48,212 nucleotides of DNA from Rhodoplanes serenus (lineage in GTDB: Bacteria; Pseudomonadota; Alphaproteobacteria; Rhizobiales; Xanthobacteraceae), in NCBI GenBank assembly GCA_945893145.1, contig CAMDDZ010000041.1, forward strand, positions 1 to 48,212, in the 5' to 3' direction. The notes beneath the pieces are model-generated. The model made no database searches, was not told where the DNA came from, and saw nothing but the letters and a program-made list of their open reading frames with translations. Position 1 is the stretch's first letter, and each line of letters starts with the position of its first letter. Below, one piece after another: positions 24,740-33,462 of the stretch. The position numbers were made by a program, and so were the translations under genes.

Positions 24740-25780
24740 ATGAAACTCCCGCGCCAATTCTATCAGCCGCTTGCGATCTGCGCGCCTGAGCCGCTCCGCG
24801 AGCTGCCGGTGCGGCTCGAGCGGATGATCCATTTCGTGCCGCCGCATGTCGAGAAGGTCACCGCCAAGGTTCCGGAGCTGATCCGGCAAGTCGATGTGGT
24901 GCTCGGCAACCTCGAAGACGCGATTCCAGCCGACGCCAAGGAGGCCGCGCGCGCAGGCTTCATTGCGATGGCGAAGGCCACCGACTTCGGCGCCACGGGA
25001 TTGTGGACACGGATCAACGCGCTCAACTCACCGTGGGTGCTGGACGACATCACGCAGACCGTCGCAGCGATCGGCAACAAGCTCGACGTCATCATGCTGC
25101 CGAAGGTCGAAGGCGCGTGGGACATCCACTATCTCGACCAGCTCCTCGCGCAGCTGGAAGCCCGGCACGGGATCAAGAAGCCGATCATGATCCACGCCAT
25201 TCTGGAAACCGCGCAGGGCGTCAACAACGTCGAGAGCATCGCGGCCGCCTCGCCGCGCATGCACGGCATGAGCCTTGGCCCAGCCGACCTAGCGGCCTCG
25301 CGCGGCATGAAGACCACGCGTGTCGGTGGCGGCCATCCCGATTATGTGGTTCTGGCCGACGCGAAAGACGACGCAAAGCGCGCCGCGTTCCAGCAGGACC
25401 TCTGGCACTACACCACCGCCAAGATGGTCGATGCCTGCGCGGCCGCCGGCATTAAGCCCTTCTACGGACCATTCGGCGATTTCTCCGATCCGGCGGGCTG
25501 CGAGGCGCAATTCCGCAACGCCTTCCTGATGGGCTGCGCCGGCGCCTGGTCGCTACACCCTTCGCAAATCGGCATCGCCAAGCGGGTGTTCTCGCCCGAT
25601 CCGGCCGAGGTCGCGACCGCGCGCAAGATCATCGCCGCCATGCCGGACGGCACCGGTGCCGCTATGATCGATGGCAAGATGCAGGACGACGCCACCTGGA
25701 AACAGGCCAAGGTGGTGGTCGATCTGGCCCGCCTGGTCGCCGCCAAAGACCCCGAAATGGCATCCCGCTACGGGCTGTGA
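24740..25780 (+). CDS. CitE/malyl-CoA-lyase-family aldolase
   Basis: A 346-residue protein of the HpcH/HpaI-CitE aldolase superfamily, closest in look to malyl-CoA/beta-methylmalyl-CoA lyases. These split malyl-CoA-type esters into glyoxylate plus an acyl-CoA, or run in reverse. [19 protein letters not shown] holds the conserved Glu-Asp. TRINALNS and [15 protein letters not shown] follow, then a second acidic residue in [12 protein letters not shown] and a C-terminal [18 protein letters not shown] lid as in Mcl enzymes. GGAAGG precedes ATG 24740. The neighbours (CoA-transferase, AEC transporter) fit a dicarboxylate pathway. Confidence 0.88.
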   Translation: MKLPRQFYQPLAICAPEPLRELPVRLERMIHFVPPHVEKVTAKVPELIRQVDVVLGNLEDAIPADAKEAARAGFIAMAKATDFGATGLWTRINALNSPWVLDDITQTVAAIGNKLDVIMLPKVEGAWDIHYLDQLLAQLEARHGIKKPIMIHAILETAQGVNNVESIAAASPRMHGMSLGPADLAASRGMKTTRVGGGHPDYVVLADAKDDAKRAAFQQDLWHYTTAKMVDACAAAGIKPFYGPFGDFSDPAGCEAQFRNAFLMGCAGAWSLHPSQIGIAKRVFSPDPAEVATARKIIAAMPDGTGAAMIDGKMQDDATWKQAKVVVDLARLVAAKDPEMASRYGL

Positions 25781-25819
25781 GCCCGTTGTACGCCACAATT
25801 GAACACTAGATTCGGAACC

Positions 25820-25867
25820 ATGCCCAAGATCATCCCCAAGAACATGCCCAAGAACATGTCTAAGACC
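25820..25867 (+). repeat. four 12-bp tandem repeats at the hspQ start
   Basis: The units are ATGCCCAAGATC, ATCCCCAAGAAC, ATGCCCAAGAAC and ATGTCTAAGACC in perfect register. They encode MPKI-IPKN-MPKN-MSKT. Units one, three and four each begin with ATG, so slippage would change the N-terminus in four-residue steps while keeping frame. Confidence 0.8.
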
Positions 25868-26212
25868 CCGCCCGCGGACCTGATCAAGATGCGCAGCGCC
25901 AAGTTCAAGCTTGGCGAGGTGGTCAAGCACCGCCTGTTTCCGTTCCGCGGCGTCATCTTCGACATCGACCCGGTGTTCAACAACACCGAGGAATGGTGGC
26001 TGTCGATCCCGGCCGAGGTGCGCCCGCACAAGGATCAGCCGTTCTACCACCTCTACGCCGAGAACGCGGAGAGCGAGTACGTCGCCTATGTGTCCGAGCA
26101 AAACCTGTTGCCGGACACCTCAGGCAAGCCGGTCCGGCATCCGCAAGTCGCCGAAACCTTCGAGCGCGATGACAGTGGCCAATACCGGCCGCGCCATTCG
26201 GTCTTGAACTAG
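25820..26212 (+). CDS. hspQ: HspQ/YccV-like heat-shock protein
   Basis: A small protein of the HspQ (YccV, hemimethylated-DNA-binding) family; in E. coli HspQ is linked to Lon-dependent proteolysis and DnaA stability. The core begins AKFKLGEVVKHRLFPFRGVI and continues FDIDPVFNNTEEWW, DQPFYHLYAE, EYVAYVSEQNLLPD and VRHPQV, all typical. ATG 25820 has a CGGAA ribosome-binding-like sequence; ATGs at 25844 and 25856 are alternatives because the first 16 codons are four 12-bp repeats. A strong hairpin terminator follows the stop. The N-terminal lysine-rich repeat is outside the conserved domain. Confidence 0.88.
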   Translation: MPKIIPKNMPKNMSKTPPADLIKMRSAKFKLGEVVKHRLFPFRGVIFDIDPVFNNTEEWWLSIPAEVRPHKDQPFYHLYAENAESEYVAYVSEQNLLPDTSGKPVRHPQVAETFERDDSGQYRPRHSVLN

Positions 26213-26236
26213 CGCATGATCCTAACGCGCTGAAAC

Positions 26237-26267
26237 AAAAAGGCCCGCCGTGTGGCGGGCCTTTTCG
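26237..26267. terminator. bidirectional terminator between hspQ and ialB-like gene
   Basis: AAAAAGGCCCGCC-GTGT-GGCGGGCCTTTT forms a stem of about 11 bp with A/T tracts on both sides, so it can terminate in either direction. It lies about 25 bases after the hspQ stop and 20 bases after the end of the converging minus-strand gene. Confidence 0.9.
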
Positions 26268-26287
26268 CGTATGCGGTCGCGCCGCGA

Positions 26288-27067
26288 TTAGCGGGTCGGC
26301 GCTGCTGCCGGCGGCTGTTGGGCTTCCATGCGCTTGCGCAGGTCGTCAGCCTTCTTCTGCAGCTCTTCGTGCATCTTCTTCATCTGCTCTTCATAGACCT
26401 TCGGATCGGTTGGTGCGCCGTCGTAGGCCTTGGCGAAGTCCTTGAGATCGAGCTGCGGGCTCATCGGCTGATTGTTCATGTGAATGGCCTGCACCGTCAG
26501 CACCTGGCCCTTCTTCATGCGCCCAATGATGTCGGCGGTCGCCTCGTAGTCGGCGATGCAGCCGCCCGGCGGAACGACCGGCGGCAGGCATGTCACATAC
26601 GGCGCAGTCGCCGGCGTGCCCTGGTCGATGATCATGCGGGTGCCGACCTGAAGCTGCACACCATAGGGCAGGCTCATGCGCATCAGCTTGCGCGGCTCGC
26701 CGTCCATTTCGATAATCGCAACGCTGACCACGAGCAGACCCGACTCGATGCGGCCGTCCTTGACGATGACGCAAATGCGCTTGGCGTTGGGGTCGGGGTC
26801 CTTGTTGCAGAGCTTGACCCACGGCGAATAGATCAACGCCGGCACCTCAGACTGCTGCGGCGCCGGAGCCTGTGGCTGGGCCTGCGGGGCAGGCGCCGGG
26901 GCCGGCTGGGCCTGAGGCTTCGGGGCGGGCTTCGCTGGCGGCTTTGCCGGCGGCGTCGTTTGCGCCATCACTGCGGGCACGGCAGCCAAACCCAACGCCA
27001 CGACGGCGAGAACTGCGAAAATCTGGCTGATCGTCCGCGGGCCCGCGGACTTGATCCAATGCGTCAT
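26288..27067 (-). CDS. invasion-associated locus B (IalB) family protein
   Basis: A 259-residue exported protein. The signal peptide spans about residues 1-35 (ending AVMAQ). A Pro/Ala/Gln-rich linker covers roughly 37-73. The IalB-type domain follows (SPWVKLCNKDP, ICVIVKDGRIESG, LRMSLPYGVQLQVGTRMIID, CLPPVVPPGGCIADYEA) with four cysteines likely in disulfides. A charged coiled-coil-like tail (about 205-245) ends the protein. IalB proteins are periplasmic or envelope proteins, first described in Bartonella and widespread in Rhizobiales; their biochemistry is unclear. ATG 27067 is used because AGGA lies upstream; the in-frame TTG one codon earlier is unlikely. The promoter should be in the 223-bp gap to the divergent gene. 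Confidence 0.88.
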   Translation of the reverse strand: MTHWIKSAGPRTISQIFAVLAVVALGLAAVPAVMAQTTPPAKPPAKPAPKPQAQPAPAPAPQAQPQAPAPQQSEVPALIYSPWVKLCNKDPDPNAKRICVIVKDGRIESGLLVVSVAIIEMDGEPRKLMRMSLPYGVQLQVGTRMIIDQGTPATAPYVTCLPPVVPPGGCIADYEATADIIGRMKKGQVLTVQAIHMNNQPMSPQLDLKDFAKAYDGAPTDPKVYEEQMKKMHEELQKKADDLRKRMEAQQPPAAAPTR

Positions 27068-27136
27068 CAACTGGTTCCTCTGTCTATTCGCCGCCGGTTG
27101 CAGCTTTCGGCCCGCGCGGGGCGCCCCGGGCCTCTC

Positions 27137-27146
27137 TTGACGTCAA
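27137..27146. promoter_or_regulatory. palindrome in divergent intergenic region
   Basis: TTGACGTCAA is a perfect 10-bp palindrome in the gap between the ialB-like gene (minus) and the peptide-binding protein gene (plus). It contains a -35-like TTGACG in both directions, but no matching -10 is found at 17 bp. Candidate operator only. The rest of the 27068-27290 gap holds nothing else convincing; a small open frame there looks non-coding. Confidence 0.25.
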
Positions 27147-27290
27147 TAAAGGCAAGAACGTGACCGGGATATCGAAGTGAATAGCCGAAATCCATGCCCT
27201 GATAAAGCCTTGTGGGAATGTCGGTGATAAGGCTGCCAAGCGGCTTTGGATCGGCGGCTCGGAGCCCCAAGCTAGCGCCGCGCCGGTGCA

Positions 27291-29192
27291 ATGCGCCGAG
27301 CCTTATTCGAAGAGATTCAAACGACTTGTGAAGTAGGTGCCGTGAGCGCGTCCCAATTCCGTCTGCGAGCGCCGTCAGGCTTTGGCTTGCGCGCCGCGTG
27401 GTGGGGCGCCGCCACCCTCTGCGTAGCCCTTACTGCAACAGCCGGCCACGTCAGCGCCGCAGCCGCGCAAGCGCGGCACGGCATCGCCATGCACGGCGAG
27501 CCTGCGCTACCGGCCGGATTTCCACATCTGCGCTACGTCAATCCCGCAGCGCCAAAGGGCGGACGCCTCACCTACGGCGTGCTCGGCACCTTCGACAGCC
27601 TCAACCCGATGGTCGTCAAAGGCATCGCGGTCCCGCAAATCCGCGGCCACGTGGTCGAAAGCCTGCTGGCGCGCGGCTACGACGAGCCGTTCACGCTCTA
27701 TGGGTTGCTGGCCGAGACGGTCGAGACCGATGCGGAGCGCACCTACGTCACCTTCACGATCAATCCTGCGGCGACGTTCTCCGACGGCAAACCGGTGACG
27801 GCGGCCGACGTGATCTTCTCGTGGCAGCTCCTGCGCGACAAAGGCCGCCCGAACTACCGCACTTACTACGTCAAGGTCACCAAAGCAGAAGTGTTGTCCG
27901 AGCGGGTCGTGCGCTTCGACCTTACCGGCACCAACGATCGCGAACTGCCACTGATCCTCGGCCTGATGCCGGTGCTGGCCAAGCACGCCACCAACCCCGA
28001 CACGTTCGAGGACGCCACACTCACCCCAGTGGTCGGCAGCGGACCCTACGTGCTGTCCGAGGTGAATGTCGGCCGCAGCCTGACGCTCAAACGCAATCCG
28101 TCCTATTGGGGCCGCGAACTTGCGATCAACCGCGGCCTCTGGAATTTCGACGAGATCCGCTTCGACTTCTATCGCGACGGCAATGCGCATCTCGAGGCAT
28201 TCGTCAAAGGCCTCTACGACCTGCGCGCCGAACTCGATCCCGGGCGCTGGCAGACCGCCTATAACGTGCCTGCGGTGCGCGACGGCCGCATCATCAAGGA
28301 AGCACTGCCCTACGGTTTGCCTAAAGTGTTTTCCGGTTTCGTGTTCAACACGCGGCGTCCGATCTTCGCCGACATCCGCGTCAGAGAAGCGCTCGGGCTA
28401 TTGTTCGACGCCGAATGGGTCAACCACAACTTCTTCTTCGACAGCTACCGCCGCGTGGCGAGCTATTTCGAGGATTCCGAACTGACGGCGCGCGGCCGGC
28501 CTGCAAACGACCGCGAACGGGCGCTGCTCGCCCCCTTCCCCGGCGCGGTGCGGGCCGATGTGTTGGAGGGCACCTGGCAACCGCCGGTGACCGACGGCTC
28601 CGGCCGCGATCGCAACGCGCTCAAGCGCGCGCTCGAATTGCTGGGGGCCGCAGGCTACGAACTCAGCAGCACCGAACTGCGCTCACGCACCACACGCCAG
28701 CCATTTGCCTTTGAGTTCCTGGTCACCACCAAGGATCAGGAGCGGCTCGCACTGGTGTTTGCGCAACACCTCAAGCGCGCCGGCATCACGGTCAATGTGC
28801 GGACAGTCGATGCCGTGCAATACGACCAGCGGCGCATCTCGTTCGACTTCGACATGATCGAAAACCGCTGGGACCAGTCGCTATCGCCCGGCAACGAACA
28901 GGCGTTTTATTGGAGCCAGGCCTCAGCCACCGAACAGGGCACGCGCAACTATATGGGCGTGAAAAGCCCCGCGCTTGATGCGTTGATCGCCGCGATGCTG
29001 AAAGCTCGCGATCGTGACGATTTCGTTGCCGCGGTGCGCGCACTCGACCGCGTGCTGATGTCCGGCTTCTATGCCGTCCCGCTGTTCTACTTGCCGCAGC
29101 AATGGGTGGCGCGCTGGGCTACAGTCGAACATCCAGCAGTCACCTCGTTGTACGGCTACCTGCCTGAAACCTGGTGGCGCCGCAGCCCATGA
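27291..29192 (+). CDS. peptide/oligopeptide-binding protein, family 5 (YejA-like)
   Basis: A 633-residue periplasmic substrate-binding protein of the SBP_bac_5 family, the capture component of a peptide-type ABC importer. A signal sequence (hydrophobic core WWGAATLCVALTATAG, cleavage near SAAAAQA) precedes the mature part. HGIAMHGEPALPAGFPHLRYVNPAAPKGG and YGVLGTFDSLNPMVVKG, then VVESLLARGYDEPFTLYGLLAE, are characteristic of YejA. The C-terminal half has the usual VREALGLLFD region. ATG 27291 makes a long n-region of about 35 residues; GTG 27342 would give a more normal one and has AGG upstream, so it may be the true start. No permease or ATPase genes follow, so this is an orphan binding protein here. 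Confidence 0.9.
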   Translation: MRRALFEEIQTTCEVGAVSASQFRLRAPSGFGLRAAWWGAATLCVALTATAGHVSAAAAQARHGIAMHGEPALPAGFPHLRYVNPAAPKGGRLTYGVLGTFDSLNPMVVKGIAVPQIRGHVVESLLARGYDEPFTLYGLLAETVETDAERTYVTFTINPAATFSDGKPVTAADVIFSWQLLRDKGRPNYRTYYVKVTKAEVLSERVVRFDLTGTNDRELPLILGLMPVLAKHATNPDTFEDATLTPVVGSGPYVLSEVNVGRSLTLKRNPSYWGRELAINRGLWNFDEIRFDFYRDGNAHLEAFVKGLYDLRAELDPGRWQTAYNVPAVRDGRIIKEALPYGLPKVFSGFVFNTRRPIFADIRVREALGLLFDAEWVNHNFFFDSYRRVASYFEDSELTARGRPANDRERALLAPFPGAVRADVLEGTWQPPVTDGSGRDRNALKRALELLGAAGYELSSTELRSRTTRQPFAFEFLVTTKDQERLALVFAQHLKRAGITVNVRTVDAVQYDQRRISFDFDMIENRWDQSLSPGNEQAFYWSQASATEQGTRNYMGVKSPALDALIAAMLKARDRDDFVAAVRALDRVLMSGFYAVPLFYLPQQWVARWATVEHPAVTSLYGYLPETWWRRSP

Positions 29193-29262
29193 TCGCAACA
29201 ACATCGCAACATGATCGCACCATGAGACAACGCATGAACCGCCGCTGTCGCAGGAGCCAACC

Positions 29263-30810
29263 GTGATCCTCGGCGATCCCCGTTCGCCGCAGGCCAATGC
29301 CGGCGGCCGCGCCACGCTCGACGACATTTTCCGCCGCGCGGTTGCGCGGCGGCCGGATGCGATTGCGCTCGCCGATCCGCCGAACCGCAAAACCTTCACG
29401 GATGGCTCACCGCTGCGGATCACCTACGCGGAGGCCGATCATTTCGTAACCGGCATCGCGGCGCGGCTGCGCCGGCTCGGGCTCGCCACCGACTCCATCG
29501 TCGGGCTGCAATTGCCCAACACCGTCGAGGGTGTGCTCACGCTCCTTGGCGTGCTGCGCGCCGGCATGATTGCGGCGCCGCTGCCGCTGCTCTGGCGCCG
29601 CGCCGACTCGATTACGGCGTTGACCCGCATCGCCGCCAAGGCCGTGGTGACCGCATCGCGCGTCGGCGCCGTCGATCACGGCAATATCGCCATGCACGTG
29701 GCGGCGGAGATTTTTCCGATCCGCTATGTCTGCGGCTTCGGCACCAAGCTCGCCGACGGCGTCATCCCGCTCGACGATGTGTTCTCGGAGAACAAAGCCG
29801 AAGTTTTGGCGCCGGTGCGGCGCGAGGCCAATCCGGCCGCCCATCTCGGGCTGGTGACTTGGGAGATGACGCCAGCGGGTCTCGTCCCGGTCGCGCGCAA
29901 CCACATCGAGATGATCGCGGGCGGCCTTGCCGTGCTGTTGGAAGGCCGTCTGGAACAGAACGCGGTCATTCTCGGCGGTTGCACCATGAGTTCGTTCGCA
30001 GGCCTCGCGCTGACGGTGTTGCCGTGGTTGCTCACCGGCGGAACACTTTCGCTGCACCATCCGTTCGATGCGGCAGTGCTCTCAACCCAGTTGCAACACG
30101 ATCACTGCACTGCGGTGGTGCTGCCCGGGCCGCTGGTGCCGCGGCTCGCTGAGGCCGGCGTGCTCGCCCATCCCAATTTGCAAACCGTGCTCGCGTTGTG
30201 GCGGGCGCCCGAACGCTTGCCGGTCAGTGCGGCGTGGCGGCACGCCAATGCCGGGCTCGTCGATGTGCTGGCGTTCGGCGAAACCGCCTTGTTCGGCGCG
30301 CGCCGGGGCCCCGGCGGCAGACCTGCGCCGATTCCGTTTGGGCCGGTGCTCGCGCCACGCGGCGCGGCCGGCGCCGTGCTGGTTGCCGAATTGGTGCGCA
30401 CCGACGCCGGCACCGTGGCGCTGCGTGGCCCGATGGTGCCGAAGCAGATTTATCCGCCCGGCGCGGAACGCGGCAACGAGCCGTATTTGAAGGCCGACCC
30501 GAGCGGGCTTGTGGACACCGGCTACACCTGCCGCCTCGATCGCGACACCAAGGCGATGGTGGTGACCGGCCCGCCGCCCGGCATCATCAGCGTCGGCGGC
30601 TATCGCTTTGGGCTCACCGAGTTGCAGGATCTGGTGACCCGGACTGAAGACGGCGCCGTGCTCGCGGCCCTGCCCGACGCTCTTGCCGGGCATCGGCTGG
30701 CCGGCAGCGCCGCGGATCCGGACGCCGTGCAGAAGGCGCTCGCGGCGCAGGGCGTCAACCCGCTGGTGGCCGACGCATTTCGCGCCCGGCGCAAGCCACA
30801 GGCCGCGTAG
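29263..30810 (+). CDS. adenylate-forming ligase homologue lacking the P-loop motif
   Basis: A 515-residue protein with the outline of an acyl-CoA synthetase or AMP-binding enzyme. ITYAEADHFVTGIAARLRRLGLATDSIVGLQLPN is near the N-terminus, a middle LPWLLTGGTLSLHHPFD region follows, and SGLVDTGYTCRLDRDTKAMVV then SVGGYRFGLTELQ mark the C-terminal lid. The family P-loop (normally TSGTTGxPK) should lie at about residues 197-214 but reads GLVTWEMTPAGLVPV without the Ser/Thr/Gly-rich loop or Lys. The usual TGD is TGY. It may be a non-catalytic or divergent member. Start GTG 29263 has CAGGAG upstream. Some 70 bp separates it from the peptide-binding gene and 79 bp from the next gene, all in one direction. 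Confidence 0.8.
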   Translation: MILGDPRSPQANAGGRATLDDIFRRAVARRPDAIALADPPNRKTFTDGSPLRITYAEADHFVTGIAARLRRLGLATDSIVGLQLPNTVEGVLTLLGVLRAGMIAAPLPLLWRRADSITALTRIAAKAVVTASRVGAVDHGNIAMHVAAEIFPIRYVCGFGTKLADGVIPLDDVFSENKAEVLAPVRREANPAAHLGLVTWEMTPAGLVPVARNHIEMIAGGLAVLLEGRLEQNAVILGGCTMSSFAGLALTVLPWLLTGGTLSLHHPFDAAVLSTQLQHDHCTAVVLPGPLVPRLAEAGVLAHPNLQTVLALWRAPERLPVSAAWRHANAGLVDVLAFGETALFGARRGPGGRPAPIPFGPVLAPRGAAGAVLVAELVRTDAGTVALRGPMVPKQIYPPGAERGNEPYLKADPSGLVDTGYTCRLDRDTKAMVVTGPPPGIISVGGYRFGLTELQDLVTRTEDGAVLAALPDALAGHRLAGSAADPDAVQKALAAQGVNPLVADAFRARRKPQAA

Positions 30811-30889
30811 CCAACGCCTTCCGAGATCGTTGACGCACCGTTAACAGCCGCCTTGTAGGCTTGGCCCGTCCTTTGTGTTGCGAGTGACG

Positions 30890-32137
30890 ATGGCGTTGCA
30901 AGGTCCAATCGTGGTGGTCGCCGAAAAACCGGCCAGCGGCCTCGTCGCCGCGTTCACCACCGCGGGTGCATTTCCCATTATCGAGACGCGCTGGGCGGAC
31001 GCGCCGGCGGCGCTCAAATCGATCAAGCCCGCGGCTGTCGTGCTGGCCGAGCCGGACGCCGTCAATTCCAAGGTCGCCGAAGCGCTGGCGCAACATCTCG
31101 CCAACGCCGAGCCTTTCCTTCCGGTGATCGTCCGCGTGCGCGACGATACCGAACCCGTCCTTCCCGGTGCGCTGCCGATCTCGGCTGACGCGCCAGTCGA
31201 GCGCCTGATCGCACGGCTTGCATCGGCGCTGCGGCTGCGCGCCTTGCACGCAACCGTGCTGCGCCGCGCGGCCCAGCTCAAGGAAGAGCGCAACATCATC
31301 GCCGAATTGCCCGAAGGCGATCCGCTGGACGATGCCACCGTGCTGGTGGTCGGCCGTGGCCGCATCCATCCGGTGCTGGGCGTCGCGGTGGGCGAGCGTG
31401 TCGGCATGATGGGTGCGCTGAGCGTGGATTCCGCCGCGCGTTGCCTCAACGCCCGCGAGATCGACGGCATCGTGATCGGCGACGGGCTGCCGCCCAAGGC
31501 GGTCGAGGCGTTCCTGACCGTGATGGCCGAAGACGCGCGCTTCCGCGACCTGCCGGTGGCCGTGCTCGGCGCCGGTCTCGATTACAACAATCTGCCGAAC
31601 TTCCAGCGCGCGCGCGACCCGCAGGTGCTGGTCGAGCGCTTGCTTCCACTGGTGCGGCTGCATGCCTTTGAGGGGCGCCTCAAGCGCCTGCTCAAGTCGA
31701 TCGAATGCAAGGGCATGCTCGATCCGCGCACCGGCCTCATGCACACCCAGGCGTTCGGCCGCGACCTCGATCGCGCCATCGATGATGCGGGCGAGCGCGG
31801 TGTCGGCCTGTCGATTGCGCGCTTTTCGTTCGACGAGACAGTCGATGTTCGCACCAGCCTCGACGCCGCACGGCTGATGAGCCGATTGGTGCGCAGCATC
31901 GATTTCGCTTGCCGGCAGGACGACGGTTCGATCCTGTTCACTTTCACGGAGACCGACCTGCGGTCGGCTCATGTGGTGGCGCGCAGGCTTGCCAGCGTGC
32001 TCAAGCACACCATGTTGCGGCCCGACCGCGAGCGGGCCCAGATCACCCCGAATGTGACGCTGGCGACGCTGAAATCGACCGACACCATGCTGACGCTGTT
32101 GGCGCGCATTTCGCCGCGCACCGTTGCGGCCGAGTAG
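30890..32137 (+). CDS. degenerate GGDEF-domain protein with receiver-like N-terminus
   Basis: A 415-residue protein whose C-terminal third has the frame of a GGDEF domain: DPRTGLMHTQAFGRDLDRAID, VGLSIARFSFD and RLMSRLVRSIDFACRQDDGSILFTFTETD. The active-site GG(D/E)EF loop is replaced by RQDDGS (about residues 342-347), so diguanylate cyclase activity is not expected. Two receiver-like alpha/beta segments precede it (about 5-110 and 145-270; MMGALSVDSAARCLNAREIDGIVIGD), without an obvious phospho-acceptor cluster. The layout recalls PleD- or PopA-type proteins, and a c-di-GMP-sensing or regulatory role is inference. ATG 30890 is chosen; TTG 30875 is an alternative. The ribosome-binding site is weak. 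Confidence 0.8.
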   Translation: MALQGPIVVVAEKPASGLVAAFTTAGAFPIIETRWADAPAALKSIKPAAVVLAEPDAVNSKVAEALAQHLANAEPFLPVIVRVRDDTEPVLPGALPISADAPVERLIARLASALRLRALHATVLRRAAQLKEERNIIAELPEGDPLDDATVLVVGRGRIHPVLGVAVGERVGMMGALSVDSAARCLNAREIDGIVIGDGLPPKAVEAFLTVMAEDARFRDLPVAVLGAGLDYNNLPNFQRARDPQVLVERLLPLVRLHAFEGRLKRLLKSIECKGMLDPRTGLMHTQAFGRDLDRAIDDAGERGVGLSIARFSFDETVDVRTSLDAARLMSRLVRSIDFACRQDDGSILFTFTETDLRSAHVVARRLASVLKHTMLRPDRERAQITPNVTLATLKSTDTMLTLLARISPRTVAAE

Positions 32138-32178
32138 CCGCGCGTCTAAATCTAGCGGGTCAATCAGCGAGGCCCGCC

Positions 32179-32874
32179 ATGCCGCATGCCGCACAGAAGC
32201 CCGTTACCATCGACGTCGTCTCGGACGTGGTGTGTCCCTGGTGCTTTATCGGAAAGAGTAGACTTGAGAAGGCCTTGTCGCTCAAACCGGACATTGCGGT
32301 TGAGGTTCGATTTCACCCCTATTTCCTCAATCCCTGGGTGCCGCGCGAGGGCATCAGCCGGAACGAGTATCTGACCAAAAAATTTGGCTCACCGGAACGC
32401 TACAAGAGCATCGCCGGGCGGGTTGCGCAGGCTGCGGCCGAGGAAGGCCTGACCTACGCGGTGGACAAGATGACCCGGCAGCCCAACACGATCGACTGCC
32501 ATCGGCTGATCCTGTGGGCGGCCGCGACCGGCAAGGCCGCGCAGATGAAGCAGCGCCTGATGGAGCTCTATTTCACCGAAGGCGCTGACTTAAGCGACCG
32601 CGCCACCCTGGTGAAGGCCGCAGCGGACCTCGGCATGGACGCCGCGCAGGTTCGCGAAAAGCTGGCGACCGATGCCGATGTGGACACCGTAGAGGCGGCA
32701 GCCAATTCGGCCAAGGAGGCCGGGATCGATGGCGTGCCGACCTACATCATCAGCGGGGTTGCGGCGGTGACCGGCGCGCAGCCACCTGAAGTGCTGGCCC
32801 AGGCGATCGAGCAGATCGCCAACAATCGCGAGCAATTCCTGGCCGAGCACGGCGCAGCCGCGCCCGCCGAGTAG
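32179..32874 (+). CDS. FrnE/DsbA-family thiol oxidoreductase
   Basis: A 231-residue cytosolic DsbA-like protein of the FrnE/2-hydroxychromene-2-carboxylate isomerase group. The redox motif VCPWCFIGKSRLEKAL is near residues 16-31, RFHPYFLNPWVPREG follows, and NTIDCHRLILWAA marks the helical insertion. The cis-proline region is GIDGVPTYIISG near 195-206. There is no signal peptide, consistent with FrnE-type proteins that act on disulfides in the cytoplasm under stress. GAGG is six bases before ATG 32179, and a longer frame upstream is an overlap with the GGDEF gene. It is convergent with the HupE pair. Confidence 0.92.
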   Translation: MPHAAQKPVTIDVVSDVVCPWCFIGKSRLEKALSLKPDIAVEVRFHPYFLNPWVPREGISRNEYLTKKFGSPERYKSIAGRVAQAAAEEGLTYAVDKMTRQPNTIDCHRLILWAAATGKAAQMKQRLMELYFTEGADLSDRATLVKAAADLGMDAAQVREKLATDADVDTVEAAANSAKEAGIDGVPTYIISGVAAVTGAQPPEVLAQAIEQIANNREQFLAEHGAAAPAE

Positions 32875-33462
32875 TCAGCGCACGAGGCGTATTGCTAGCA
32901 CCAGGATCGCGCTCGCCGCGATCCACGAACCGAAAATACGCGCACCAAGGCGCTGCCAATTGCGCGTCAGCCGCGAGGCCGCCTCGACAACGGCGACCAG
33001 CAGGATGCTGGCGCCGAACGCCGTCCCGATCAGCATGATGTTGGCCTCGCGCACCGAGATCACCTCCGGCGGGGAATCGAGCGCAATCGCAAAGCCGGTG
33101 GCGACCGCAAGCACACAACCCGCGGCCTCCGGGAGCGGCCGCGCCAACGCGACCAGCCCGCCCGTCACCAATGCCAGCACCAACACGGCTTCGCCCGCCC
33201 ATGTGGGAGCGAACGCGAGCGCGATGACGCCGAGCCCGGCCGCCAGCGCGACGATGTAAGCGGCGGGTGCGGCCATGCCCCACGCCGGCATCTGCTGGCC
33301 GATCAACAGCCCAAGCCCGAGCAGCGCCAGCACATGGCCGGATACGAAGGCTGGATGCAGCAGGCCGCCAAAGAAGCCCTTGAGGCCGAGCGGCGGCGGG
33401 TGCGCCATCGCCGGGTCAGCGAGGAGAACGAACGCGACGGTGGCGAGCGCGCGAAGCATCAT
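32875..33462 (-). CDS. HupE/UreJ-family permease homologue (second of pair)
   Basis: A 195-residue protein with a signal peptide (ending DPAMA before HPPP) and about six helices. The mature N-terminus HPPPLGLKGFFGGLLHPAFVSGH-VLALLGLGLLIGQQ matches the HupE/UreJ pattern (His-Pro, Gly-rich, second His), though the canonical HPLxGxDH is changed to HPAFVSGH, missing the Asp. HupE proteins are nickel or cobalt permeases tied to urease or hydrogenase, or sometimes orphan. It overlaps the preceding HupE gene by 4 bp (ATGA). The loss of the Asp suggests altered metal binding. A long open frame continuing upstream in this register is not coding. Confidence 0.85.
   Translation of the reverse strand: MMLRALATVAFVLLADPAMAHPPPLGLKGFFGGLLHPAFVSGHVLALLGLGLLIGQQMPAWGMAAPAAYIVALAAGLGVIALAFAPTWAGEAVLVLALVTGGLVALARPLPEAAGCVLAVATGFAIALDSPPEVISVREANIMLIGTAFGASILLVAVVEAASRLTRNWQRLGARIFGSWIAASAILVLAIRLVR

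Noticed and set aside
27067..27291. 74-codon minus-strand frame in the ialB/peptide-binding intergenic gap
   Set aside because: Arg/Gly-rich, no ribosome-binding site, and it fills a region expected to hold two divergent promoters.
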